From Pyronema omphalodes (taxonomy: Eukaryota > Ascomycota > Pezizomycetes > Pezizales > Pyronemataceae): 64,000 bases of DNA. This document shows positions 34,080-44,731 of this stretch, piece by piece (position 1 is the first letter of the stretch; every line of letters begins with the position of its first letter). A model generated the notes under the pieces. That model was not told the origin of the DNA, made no database searches, and was given only the letters and a program-made list of their open reading frames with translations. The stretch covers positions 186,001 through 250,000 of the forward strand of contig JAJJXM010000001.1 of assembly GCA_024516155.1 (NCBI GenBank). Reading direction: 5' to 3'. A program made the position numbers and the translations under genes.

Positions 34080-36831
34080 CTAAACTCTCTTGAAGAAATA
34101 GACATAACTATCCACAAGTTAGCTGAACCGATCAGAGACGTTCAATGGAGAAAACTTACGCAAACTTCTTCATCTCCTCTGCATCACCAGACTTGACAAC
34201 CTTCTCATCATTGAAAAGCACCCAGCTTTCACCCTCCTCGCCCTCAACATGACTAAGATCCTTCTTGATAAAAGCGACATAATGTCCGGCATGGATACTT
34301 CCACCCTTGTGACAGACGATAGAGTTGAGCTTGAAGTTCGCCGGCAACTCCTTGCTTCCTGGTTCCTCCTGTTTCTTGGCAGGTGCTTCATCCATAACCT
34401 CATCTTCCTCTTCGAAGTTGTCATCCATGTGAGAAAAGATCCACTCAATAGCCGCCTCAACGTTGCAGCCAGTCTCTTTAAGCGCCTTCTTTGCCTGAGC
34501 AGGCGAGAAACCCATGCCAGTGACCATCTCAATCTGGTCTGCGGTAGGTCCGGCAGCCTTTGAGGCTCCACCAGAGGGAATGACAAGGGGCTCGTCGATA
34601 TCGGCATCATCCATGTGGCTGAACAACCAGTTCATGGCTTCCTCGGCATCAGAGTTACCGGTGTGATACAAAGCCTTCTCGCAACGGGGCTTAGGGAATC
34701 CCATAGCTTCAAGCTGGGCGATGGCGGCTTCGTTGGCAACAAATGCAGGTTTGGCATCCTCAGCAGCATCGTCCGGAAGAGCCTCCTCACCAGGCTGAAT
34801 GCCCTTGGACAGGTAATCATCGAGAGAAAACTCCTCATCACCGACAATGATGGGGATGTCGAGCTTGGTTGGTACCCAGTTTACGAGTGCAAAGCGACGG
34901 CAGTTAATGGCTAAGACCTTGGGGAAAGTCTTGAATCCAGAACGCCTGAATGGGTATTCATTAGTGCGAGACGTCAGGTAGGGTCGCTGAAACTCACTTT
35001 CTAGCACCGTCTTTGCCACCACAAGCCTTGCAGGTAAACTCAACTACCTCATCGGAAGTGAAGATGTCAAAGCATTCCTTGATAGTGACTGGCTCATAAG
35101 CATCCTTGGTCTTACCGGCCTCGGCTTCTCCAGCCTCGTCCATTACAACATCAGGGGTTTTGATCTTGCGTGCTGGTACAGGCACTGAAATGTTGTCTTG
35201 AATGTCCGTTCTATAGGCAACCTTCTTACAGCTCAAACATTGTAACCGCTGTTCCAAAACAAATCGAAAATCTGATACGGGGTCCTTCAATCCTTCGGGA
35301 TGCTTGGAGCGCTCTACGTGGCTGAAAAGATGTAAAAGAAGCTCAAAGGCATCTTGTTGGCGCATAGTCGAGAACTCCTCGTGTCCCTTTCCGATAAGAG
35401 CCTTGAGCATGGCTGGGGCAATACCCTTCTGGTGTGGCAGCTCTGATACATATTCGCTAGCGACGACATCAGAGTCTGGTTTGGAATATCTTCCTGACCA
35501 CAATCCGTCCCCAATCTTTCTCAGTTGCGTTTCCAGATCTTCCGCGGGGTTAATAACCTCCGGCAAGTCCCTTCCATTTTCAAAGTATCTCTCTTTAAAG
35601 GCAGGAAGTGCGTATAAACACTGTAGGATACTAGCGAGGTAGCAGGAGTTGCCCAAGTTTTTCAATCCAGTCAGGCCCTGTCCAAAGATTGGCTTCAACT
35701 CCTTTCCGTCGTCCGAAGTCATCGAAAACTCCCATTTCAAGTTTTGCTCAATCTGCATCTCCGTCAAACTCTTCTCTGTCTTTTGTCTCTCGGCAATGTT
35801 AATACCCCAGTGGGCCAGGTGTGCCTTCATCTCTGGATCGCTCTTCTCATCATTACATGAGTAACAGTAAATGTCGCAGTTTCCTTCCGGTGTGATGGAT
35901 CCAAGTTTGACTGCAACCGGGTGGCCTGTGGCATCGAAATGTGACAGACCGTGTGAATTTCCACCAACACCACCGAATTGTGCACGTCCACATCCAAGGT
36001 TACCGCACTGTAGACAGAGCCAGAGATTTTCCTTCAAATCACAGTTTGCACAATGGGCCAAGTCTAAGAATGTTAGCTACTGCGCCCGATAGTTTACCTA
36101 GAAACCACAAACTTTGAGACTCCAACTGCTTCGCCTCAGATTGCTCCAGACAGAGAGTGTGCTCGCAAGGGACGATCTCTTGTTCCCAAGCCTGCACCTC
36201 TGTCTGCCTTCCAAAAGTCATAGCCGTCATGACTCCATCGATAATTTCCGGTAGCTGCTCGTCCATCGTGAGCGACACGTCTTCCACTATGCGGAGAATA
36301 GAAAGGCAATCGTACGTTTCCGGTAGTCCTATCAACTTCGGCTCCACCACATTCGTAGCAGTGAACAGTTGTGTGTGTATCGTAACGATCGCTTTCCGTT
36401 TCTGCGGCAATGGCGAGCTTTGACATCTTATGTGGGGGCTCATCACGCTGTTTTTGTTAGCATCGGTCACAAACATGGGGTAAATAAACCCACCTCAACT
36501 TTAGGCTTCTTGGTACGACGAATATTGAGGATCAAAGGGTGCTTCGAAAGCTTGTAGTGAAGGTCTGAGTGCTTGCGATCGCCAGCGCATCCTCCATTAA
36601 AGCAACTTAAGCAGACGTTTAAGCCCGCGGGTTCATCCTGGATAAATCGGTAAGTAAGTCGGGAATTTTGGGATTTTGAAGCTTACAATGCTATCAAAAC
36701 ATTGCGTGCAGTCTTCGCGGTGAACACTTTGGGAGGCTCGCGGCGCTTGGAGGCCTATTCTGGTGTCAGTAAGCTTCGCAAGCCGTGGATGGCGGGGCCT
36801 TACGAGCTTCTACGACATGAGTACAACTCAT
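34080..36831 (-). CDS. UBP14: Ubiquitin carboxyl-terminal hydrolase Ubp14 (USP5/isopeptidase T)
   Basis: Disassembles free ubiquitin chains and keeps the proteasome clear. Eight exons: 36831-36804, 36754-36687, 36637-36494, 36447-36316, 36254-36113, 36063-34998, 34945-34160 and 34107-34080 (797 aa; yeast 781). The N-terminus has a variant zinc finger (EDCTQCF...CLSCFNGGC) and then the ZnF-UBP domain (HCANCDLKENLWLCLQCG...CGR, about 175-235). The Cys box LGNSCYLASILQCLY puts the nucleophile at about Cys312; the His box HAGHYVAF gives His748. Two UBA domains (LEAMGFPKPRCEKAL and VTGMGFSPAQAKKAL) lie between. The last exon is 28 nt and codes for the conserved ending YVYFFKRV; skipping it would end the protein at KKFA. 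For the fifth intron I chose donor GTTTGT (49 nt) over GTAAAC (34 nt) because it restores LESQNLAHC. Confidence 0.95.
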
Positions 36832-37217
36832 GGTGAAGGTAGGTGCTAATGAAGCTTTTGAATGTGAAGGGGGATTTATTTCGGTTGCAGAAGATGGTAG
36901 CGAATTTTAAACGATGTGCGGACCTTTCGATGCCGTTGTGGAGGATGGAAGGTATCTCAGGCTAGATATGTATGAGCTTCAAGCGGGCGTGGTGGGGCTA
37001 TTGAGGCTCTAAAAGGTCGCTTATTTTAGGGCGAGATTACGGCGATGGCCGACACGCTTCATTAATAAGCTTATTTTGAGCTCTTCGGTGCTGAAAAAGT
37101 GATGCACGTGAGTGTGAGATTCATCCCTTATGTATCATAAAAAATAAGAAATAAAGTATTCTATGTCCATCATAACCCCTGGGTCTTTCATTGGGTGACG
37201 CATTTAGAACTTGGAAC
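36832..37217. other. Intergenic, hydrolase gene end to UBP14 start
   Basis: 386 bp: UBP14 promoter and the 3' UTR of the dienelactone-hydrolase-like gene, both on the - strand. It includes a GCACGTGAG site at about 37104. Nothing else seen. Confidence 0.5.
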
Positions 37218-38649
37218 TTAGTGCTCGCCCAAGAAATCTAAAAATTGCTTAAACACTTGTTCCTGTGCGGATTTGATATGTGGATCGGAATAATTTCCAT
37301 AGACAGAGAACCCTATAGCTTGTTCAGTATTAAAAATATGGCAGAGGGGTCTAATATGTACCATGTGGGACATTTTGATATGTTTTGACTTCGTGCACCA
37401 CATTTGATTCCTCAAGAACCTTTACACCAGCTTCTCGCAAGTCATCCTCAAACATAGGATCGTTTTCTAATATTTAATTAGTCAAATATTTTCAGATGGT
37501 GTCCTGAATGGAGCCTACCAGCGCATGCGAGGGTGACCGGCCTCTGCGCCATCTTAAAATCCTCGATTGCCATCATTGTTCCTGTAATATTTAGTAAATC
37601 AGAAACAATGAATGAGATATTCACTTACCATGTGCCACAGCTACAGCTTTGACATCGTCCCTAGCTGCCAATCTCAGCGCATACTTTCCACCAAAAGAGT
37701 ATCCAACGGCCCGGATTCCGTTGCTAGTCTTGAACCCTTTGCCTTCGCCATATCTTTCTTCGAGATGCTTGAGGACATCATCTATGATTGGGTCTGTGTT
37801 GAGGGGTGTGTGTCTTGCAAGCCACATATCTGCCATATACATTAGCAATGTAAACAGTATTTCCAGTTCAAAAGCAAAATAAAATACCAAGCAAAAATCC
37901 CTTTCCTATCATAAGCGCCATTGTCATTTTAAATCTCTCCAAAAAACCCAGCTTTTCATCTATGTTAATTGGTACATTCGCGGAACTTGGTGCTGGGTTT
38001 CCTGAAAAGGTGAGTGTCTGTTATTCCTTGAGGATGGCAAAGAGTGAACCTTTAAAACTTATTTAGAGGCGTCGGGGGGAAAGCGAACGCGGGGGTATAA
38101 CGAACGCCAAGCCAACATGGGTCTTTGTGGTAATGATTGACGTGGGCAGCGGGCGAGAGCTCGAGGGCGAAGGCGGAGGGTGGAGGGGGCTCACAGCGGG
38201 GGGAGAGAGGAGCGAGAGCGCTCAGGTTCGCTACATACATAGAAAATTGTACTATTCTGTGCGCCCAAAAACATCATCGTCCTCTGAAACATCATCAACT
38301 TCAACTTCAACTGCGGAGTCGCTGGTTTGCCCGTTGCCAGCGTCTGATTATGTTGGCTTGGCGTTCGTTATACCCCCGCGTTCGCTTTCCCCCCGACGCC
38401 TCTATCTAGTTAGTATTTCTGTTTTGTTGTAGTGTTGGGGATAGAGGACTAACAGATCGGGCATCGCTACGAAGTAGCCGATCCTCGCGAAATGATCTGC
38501 CTGGACCTGATTGTTCACAGAATGAACTCCAACACCATTTGTGAGGAGAAGGAGTAGTTTAGCATCGGTATTGTCTGCCGGTTTTGATATGTAGACCTGA
38601 ATAGTTTAGCTGTCAATTATGGAGAATCAATACCAGTTTCAAACTTACC
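37218..38649 (-). CDS. Dienelactone hydrolase family protein, interrupted by a MITE
   Basis: Alpha/beta hydrolase related to carboxymethylenebutenolidase. Sure exons are 38596-38454, 38001-37888, 37829-37629, 37581-37519, 37466-37362 and 37312-37218; coding frame also continues into ...GQEVVKLGDTE upstream of 38649. Catalytic residues are visible: nucleophile in GYSFGGKYA (Ser where many members have Cys), Asp in AENDPMFED and His in NVPHGFSVYG. Two parts do not resolve. Between MPDL (38454) and GNPAP (38001) lies the 337-bp MITE, and no GT-AG pair in that gap keeps the frame; the natural continuation FSGNPAP begins just upstream of 38001. At the 5' end the frame upstream of VKLGDTE meets a TAA (about 38746) and has no plain ATG. 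The gene may be a recent pseudogene or may use unusual splicing. The other family parts are intact. Confidence 0.75.
38066..38402. mobile_element. 337-bp MITE with 53-bp perfect terminal inverted repeats
   Basis: The first 53 bp (38066-38118, GAGGCGTCGGGGGGAAAGCG...) are the exact reverse complement of the last 53 bp (38350-38402). Both ends are flanked by TA (38064-38065 and 38403-38404), the target duplication of Tc1/mariner elements. The interior is G-rich and has no transposase frame. It sits within the dienelactone-hydrolase gene, between coding segments. Identical repeats mean insertion was recent or arm homology is kept by gene conversion. Confidence 0.92.
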
Positions 38650-39221
38650 TCTGTGTCTCCGAGTTTTACAACTTCCTGTCCAGACAGTTTCAGCAAACGA
38701 AAACGCTGACATAACTTATTGAAATCTCGCAACGCCCCGAGGATTGGAACTTACTCCTGAAGAGCTTTCAGAAGCATCTGTGGAAAGTTAGAAGACATTA
38801 CCCCGCATACGTCATTGTAGTTGACCAACCCAACGGCGGATCACTGGTGCAATTGTCAAATAAAACTGGAGAGGAAGGCTCGCTAATGTTGGAGGTGGGC
38901 GTATGTACGCCAGAAGATTCGGGAGTATCTTCCAAGCTGAATGCCGTTTTCGTAGCCATAATTATTGTTTTCCTTTCTCTATGTGAGGCTCTTCGTTGGT
39001 GGAACGGCGATATCCACTACTCAACTCGACTGAGTGGAGATGACGAAACTCCAACCAGGGTTCTACCTCATTTAGCCTTAAGTATGGCGCATGAATGTGG
39101 CGGTGCCGATACGCTAGGCCGACGCGACTCCTCGCGCGCGACGTGTTTTACCACCTGCCATCGCCAACCTCATCTTTCACAACCCAACTTCGCATCCAGA
39201 AGCACACCCGAGATCGAAAAA
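38650..39221. other. Region between hydrolase gene and RFA1
   Basis: This must carry the 5' end of the hydrolase gene (-) and the RFA1 promoter (+). On the - strand a clean frame starts at ATG 38960 (MATKTAFSLEDTPESSGVH) and stops at about 38794; I could not splice it to the hydrolase frame. The + frame through 38847-39371 overlaps it and starts at GTG, so it is probably a shadow. Confidence 0.35.
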
Positions 39222-41326
39222 ATGGGCGATATTCCTTGCACTGTTAATTGCTTGCTTGACATTTTCGTTAAACCACCGGGTCAAGGACCGAAAGACCCTG
39301 TCGTACAATGTCTCCAGATTAAGCCCATTCCTGCGCAGGACCATGCACCTGAAAGGTACGCGTTTTTTTGACTTTTGCATCCCTAAATGAGGACGCAAGC
39401 TCAGTATTTATAGATTCCGTATTGTTTTATCGGATACTCGTTACTTTGTTCAAGCTATGATTGCGACTCGTACGCTCCATCGTTCTCGATGTCCAGTCCA
39501 ACGGACGCTTACCGTCATTTAGAGGCGAATAACTTGATCCACAGTGGAGAGCTTCAAAGGGGAACCTTTCTTCGACTAAACAGCTATAACCCTCAGAAGG
39601 TTAAGGACAGGAGGTGTGGTTTACGAATCTGTCGACGATATCCACTGGCTAATCACTGTAGAATTTTGATTGTCACCGAATTATCCATTGCCCATGAGTT
39701 CCCGCTTCAGGAGAAGATCGGAAATCCAACTGCATTAGACACCTACGATATCTCCGGACATATTGCTGCCTACGAGTCCTCGGTCGCAACGGCTGCAACC
39801 GCTACCTCTTTTTACGGTGACCAACCTCCAAAGCGCCCGACTGCAGCGCCAGCTCGTGGTGGTGGATTTGGAGGAGGAGCTCCCGCGGCTAAAGGAAATC
39901 CCTCCGGCGTCACCGTCTATCCCATCGGAGATATCTCGCCGTACCAGAATAAATGGACCATCAAGGCCCGTGTTGTCAACAAATCCGAGGTCAAGACATG
40001 GCACAACTCAAAGAGCGAAGGAAAGCTCTTTAATGTTACACTCCTGGACGAGACTGGCGAAATTCGAGCTACTGCATTTGGACAAGAGGTTGATACCTTC
40101 TACGAGGTTCTCCAAGAGCAGAACGTTTATTACATTTCGAAATGCCGTGTCAATATTGCGAAGAAACAATTCTCAAATGTCAAAAACGATTACGAACTTA
40201 TGATTGGTCGTGACACCGTTATTGAGCTTGTGTGTTCTCCAGTCGTTGATCAAGAGTAACCGCTAACATCGGTCTTGTAGTGCAATGACGATTCCGTACC
40301 TAAGATGAACTACAACTTCATCCGGCTGGCAGATCTTAGCAACGTCGAAAAAGACGCAGTAGTTGATGTTTTGGGCGTTGTGAAGGAGGTTGGCGAGGTT
40401 GAAGATTTTGTCGCAAAAACCTCTCAGAAGCAACTTAGCAAACGCGAGATTTCTCTAGTCGATGAATCCGATACCATGGTACGCTGTACAGTTTGGGGAC
40501 AACAAGCAAAGACGTGGGAAATTGGCCCCGGAAGCGTTGCAGCATTCAAAGGTCTGAAGGTCAGCGACTTTGGCGGGCGTACTTTGAGTTTAACTTTCAG
40601 CTCTACTTTCATGGCCAACCCTGATATCGACGAAGCACATGCTCTTAAGGGCTGGTACGACGGACAGGGCAACCGTGATCTCTCTACCTTCAAGACTCAC
40701 GCTGGTTTGAGCTCTGCCACTGGTACCTCTGGAAGACAGGACCCTATTAAGACTATTGCTCAGGTGCGGGAAGAGAACCTTGGAATGAACGATCAACCGG
40801 ATTACTTCACAACCAAAGCTACCATTACATACATCAAGCATGACAACGTATCGTACCCCGCGTGTCTCACTGAGGGTTGTAACAAGAAGGTTGTCAAGTA
40901 CGATGACCAGAGTTGGCGTTGCGAAAAGTGCAATGTCACGCATCCTAAGGCTCAATACCGGTTAGAAACCCCAGTTTTGTATTGACATGACTTATGCTGA
41001 TAATCACACCGTCTAGTTACATCATGACTCTATCCATCAACGATGCTACCGGTCAGGCGTGGCTTAACTGTTTTGATGAGGTGGGAAGAATCGTTATGGG
41101 AATGTCAGCCGACGACTTAGAGGAGCTGAGGGAGAACAACACTGCTGCTCACGAGAAAGCATTTTCAGAATCTATGGGCCAAACTTTCTTGTTCCGTTGC
41201 AAGGCAAGGCAGGATACATACAACGACACAGTTCGGGTTCGCTACCAGGTCATGAGCATCAGCGAACTGAACTATGCGGCGGAGGCGGCCAAGTTGGTGG
41301 AACAGATTCGGCTCTACAGTATTTAG
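39222..41326 (+). CDS. RFA1: Replication protein A 70-kDa subunit (RFA1)
   Basis: Large subunit of RPA, the main single-strand DNA-binding complex in replication, repair and recombination. Six exons (39222-39355, 39414-39469, 39523-39613, 39662-40229, 40281-40960, 41017-41326) give 612 aa. The N-terminal OB fold (1-115) recruits partners. After a Gly/Ala/Pro linker (about 130-165), DNA-binding domain A starts at YPIGDISPYQNKWTIKARV, domain B at MNYNFIRLADL, and domain C holds the zinc ribbon CLTEGCNKKV...WRCEKC (about 490-520). The joins across the first three introns rebuild APERFRIVLSD and MIATQANNLI, as in other fungi. It converges on FAN1, with 365 bp between the stops. Confidence 0.96.
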
Positions 41327-41691
41327 GGCGGAAACAACAAAAAGTAAAAAGATCGATTTTGTATTTGAGAATATCATGAGATTGATGAATAGTATAGGAA
41401 GGTTATAATCCTGGAGAAAATATGATGTTATGCTTTCGGGATTTTTGATGCTTATTTGGTTGGGTTATGAACAAGCGGGGCTGGCTTCAATTTAAATATT
41501 GCTATTCTTTGACACCTTCATTGCATTCGCGAAGTATACACAGTGCAGATGTAGTGATTGATCTATAGTGCCATAGGCTATGTGCAGTATAGCAAAGTCA
41601 ACGGTATATTATGCATTGCAACTTGAGCAAAAAATAAATCTGCGATGATATTCGAGGCTTCAACCCTCCCATTTACCGTCCAATCGCACAA
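41327..41691. other. Intergenic between convergent RFA1 and FAN1
   Basis: Two 3' UTRs in AT-rich DNA. No other feature seen. Confidence 0.5.
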
Positions 41692-44175
41692 CTAAGTCTC
41701 CGTAACCTCCTCTGCGACGCTCTCCTTTTTCTCCCTGGCCGCACAAAGCTCAACTGTCACACCAGCACTAGTGAGCACATGAATCCACATTCTCTGCGTA
41801 TCACTCAACCTATCGTTCTCCGATTTTACTGTAATTTCTTCATTAGCCATTATCACCTTTCAACACTCAAGACCTTACCTTCCGAAAACAACACCTCGCC
41901 TTTCCCCTTACCTCCTTCCTCTGCCGGTCTCCATAAAAACAAGTCCGGCATACCACCTCCGCGATGTCTATACTCCTGGCACAGCACCTTACAAACCATC
42001 GCCAATCCCTGATTCGGAAAGCATTCAACTACCTCCTCTAAATCCTCAATATCATAACTCCAATTCAGTCCCACAACACTCGTTTCCTTTTCCCTCTCTC
42101 TTTCCCAAACCTCCCTTATAATCCTCTTCGCTTGCCCATTCTCGATCTCCACCAATCTATGATTAATTTCAGAAGCCCGGGCAGGATAAAATGCATCTGT
42201 AAACAAATCCAGTGGCGCAGTTTGGAATTCAGTTTGAAAGACATTTGGAAGGTAAAGAAATAGAATGTCATAAAACAGATACGCAAATAGCGTTCTAACA
42301 AGACCACCTTCACAGTGGTATCCTTTCCACCCTTCTTTGCGGTAGTTAGAGAGACACATTTCCTCTACTGAGCATTCACTTTTCCCATCTTCTGGATCCA
42401 GCCACAGTGTTTTCCGACCAAGTTCCGGGGTGTTTACTCTAGTGCCAAAGATAGTTCTTTCTGACGGTTTCTTGAGACTAGCATGACCAAAATCATGTTG
42501 ATCTCTCTTCGGCACCTTTAATCTTGATTCCAGCTTCAAAAGCCGTTTCTGGAGATCGTAGTGGAAAATAATATGAGTTCCCGGATCCTGCAACCCCTGT
42601 TCACAAGTAGCCAGTGCAATTTGTCTCCATTTCTTCTGCTTGACTTCCTTAGAACCTTCGGCGGGGTCAAGGGTCCACATATAATTCTCTTCTATTAACG
42701 CTTTACGCTGATACCAGTCACCCCTTCGAGCGGATTGGAAATGCTTCTGCCCCAGCAACTCACAGAGGACCGAATGTTCAAGGGAATGCTCTTTGAACCG
42801 TCCAAGCACGTAAATGCCTTTGTGGATGATACGGGTGTAAACCCATGCTGCTGTAAAGCGACGGAGATAAACACGCTCGAGGAGCTGGTCTTGATCTGCT
42901 TGTTCATCATATTGGGATTCTTGTTGTACTAATGCTTGCCAGATGGGGTAAGTTTCTTCGAATATCTGCCGCATCTGTTTTAATGCATCGGTGTTGGGGC
43001 GTTCAAGAAGCTCGTCGACTGTGGATTGGAGTTTAATGGCGGTTTCAAAGTCTAGAAGGTGCTGGCGTGAGGGGAATATCGAAGAAGTTCGGGAAACGAT
43101 GTAGGAAGGGAAATTCCGTTTGAGAGTACGAGAGAGGATAACAGTGGTGAGGGATTTTTCGGTCCAGAGAGTGGAGCGGTAGAAGACGAGGTGGACGCGG
43201 TTGAAGAGAGTTGTGATAGAGGAGGAGAGGCGGATACATGGACCTGTTAGTAAAGTATATCAGACATATGGTTGGTTCCTGAAAAAATGTGAATAGGGTA
43301 GTTATACCGGTTTTCTTTAATATGCGCTTTAGGAAGTGATCTGATCGGTTTATATAATTCCCTTTCTTGGTGAAGCTGAGTTGAAGTTGTCCATTGCCTA
43401 CTCGAAGTCCAGTCTGTGCCGTAGCTGCTTTCTTAAGACCTGATATGAGCGCCGGTTTATTACCTCCAGGAATTTTTGCATCCTTCGCAATCATCTTCAA
43501 CTCCTCCATGCTTAGCAAGTTCGCCGCTTCCTCTAAGGTGATTTGTTCATCCCTATCCGCAAACCCAACCTCTTCACTCTGCAGGATTTTACAAGCTGCC
43601 TCAATATCCGAAATATCCTTAGGATATGACAATTTCTCGATCCTGAACCAGGCATCCGTTTTACGGAGAAACAATCGGACATAACTATTTATCTCAGCCT
43701 TGGCCCTTACCCTGTGACTCACTGGAGCACAGTATGAAGGTAGGAATGTAGGAACAATTTACAGATGCTGCGCCTCATAATCCAGTGACCGACATTTCGC
43801 AAATAACTCCTGTTCCTCCTCATCGAATAGATAAACCTCCTCCTTCAACACCGTATCCAAGGCAAGGTTGAAAGCGTCGACATAGATAGAGCTTGTATAA
43901 GTTCCTTTTTCCGAGAGTTTGTATTTAGATGTATATTCTTTCTCTATTTCCGTTTCAAATGCAGCTGGAAGGGTAGCATCGAATCCAGAATCTTGGGTCT
44001 CCGGAGCTGGTGAGTCAAAATCACCTACTGGAGATTCAGCAGGAGATTCCGCTGGTGATTGAATACGATTTGGAGTTGGAGTTTGGCTGTTGGATTTATG
44101 GCGCTTTAGTGGACGTTCGGACGGCATGACGTTTCTATCGGACGAGCTGACAGGCTTTCGAGGGTTGGAAGGCAT
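41692..44175 (-). CDS. FAN1: FAN1-type nuclease (VRR-NUC domain)
   Basis: Structure-specific 5' flap endo/exonuclease for interstrand crosslink repair. Four exons (44175-43763, 43684-43308, 43243-41879, 41828-41692) give 763 aa. The N-terminal 100 residues are basic and Ser/Pro-rich (PSERPLKRHKSNSQTP), with no UBZ finger visible, as usual in fungi. The SAP-like DNA-binding region is at about 180-260 (LLSMEELKMIAKDAKIPGGNKPALI), followed by a TPR-like helical array and the VRR-NUC domain at the end. The PD-(D/E)XK core reads GMPDLFLWRP then VLFSEVKSENDRLSDTQRMW; the last intron falls inside SE-VK, so the catalytic lysine is only present after splicing at donor 41878. The role in crosslink repair is known for homologues and inferred here. 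Confidence 0.94.
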
Positions 44176-44731
44176 TTATAAGGGCGTAGGGAGCTGTGGC
44201 GACGTCGGTGATTCATAGATGCTAGCGCGGAAACCGTAGGTGCTACGGAAGACGCGGGGCGCGTAAAGTGGTTGCGTTATCACGTGTTTTAGTGTTGTTA
44301 TGCAACTTGCTAATCTAAAGTTAGCCCATTACCTGACTTATGTCCCTTGTGGCATGTGCAAGGTGTTCCACCCTGTAGATAGATATCAATTGAGAAGCAG
44401 GATCATCACCATGATCTATCCTCTCCCAAGATCCATCATCCACCACCAGCTGGCCTCGCCTTTTCACGATTTTGTCACAGAATCTTCAGGATATTCTACA
44501 CCTCCACAGTAAAGCTCAACTCATAAAGACCGATACATCCGATAATCTTTGGTTTCGACACTCTTCAAAATACTTTGATTGGATCTCTGTACCAATCTCA
44601 TCCATCATCGGTCGGTGTTACTCGGCAGCCAAATTCCATACCTAATCGAAATTGGATCCACCAGTCTCCTTTAGAAAATTCTTTTGTTTCCCAGTTTGAT
44701 TCATTGGAAAACCGTTGGTTACAATAGAACA
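44176..44731. promoter_or_regulatory. Divergent intergenic region, FAN1 and coiled-coil gene
   Basis: 556 bp between start codons that face away from each other. A CACGTG E-box lies at 44281-44286. No coding frame is convincing. Confidence 0.45.

Noticed and set aside
36064..36097. 34-nt intron in UBP14 (donor GTAAAC)
   Set aside because: Shorter than any other intron here; the GTTTGT donor at 36112 gives 49 nt and the conserved LESQNLAHC.
38847..39371. 174-codon + frame running into RFA1
   Set aside because: It starts at GTG, has no family motif before RFA1, and the RFA1 ATG at 39222 lies in it with the conserved N-terminus MGDIPCTVN.
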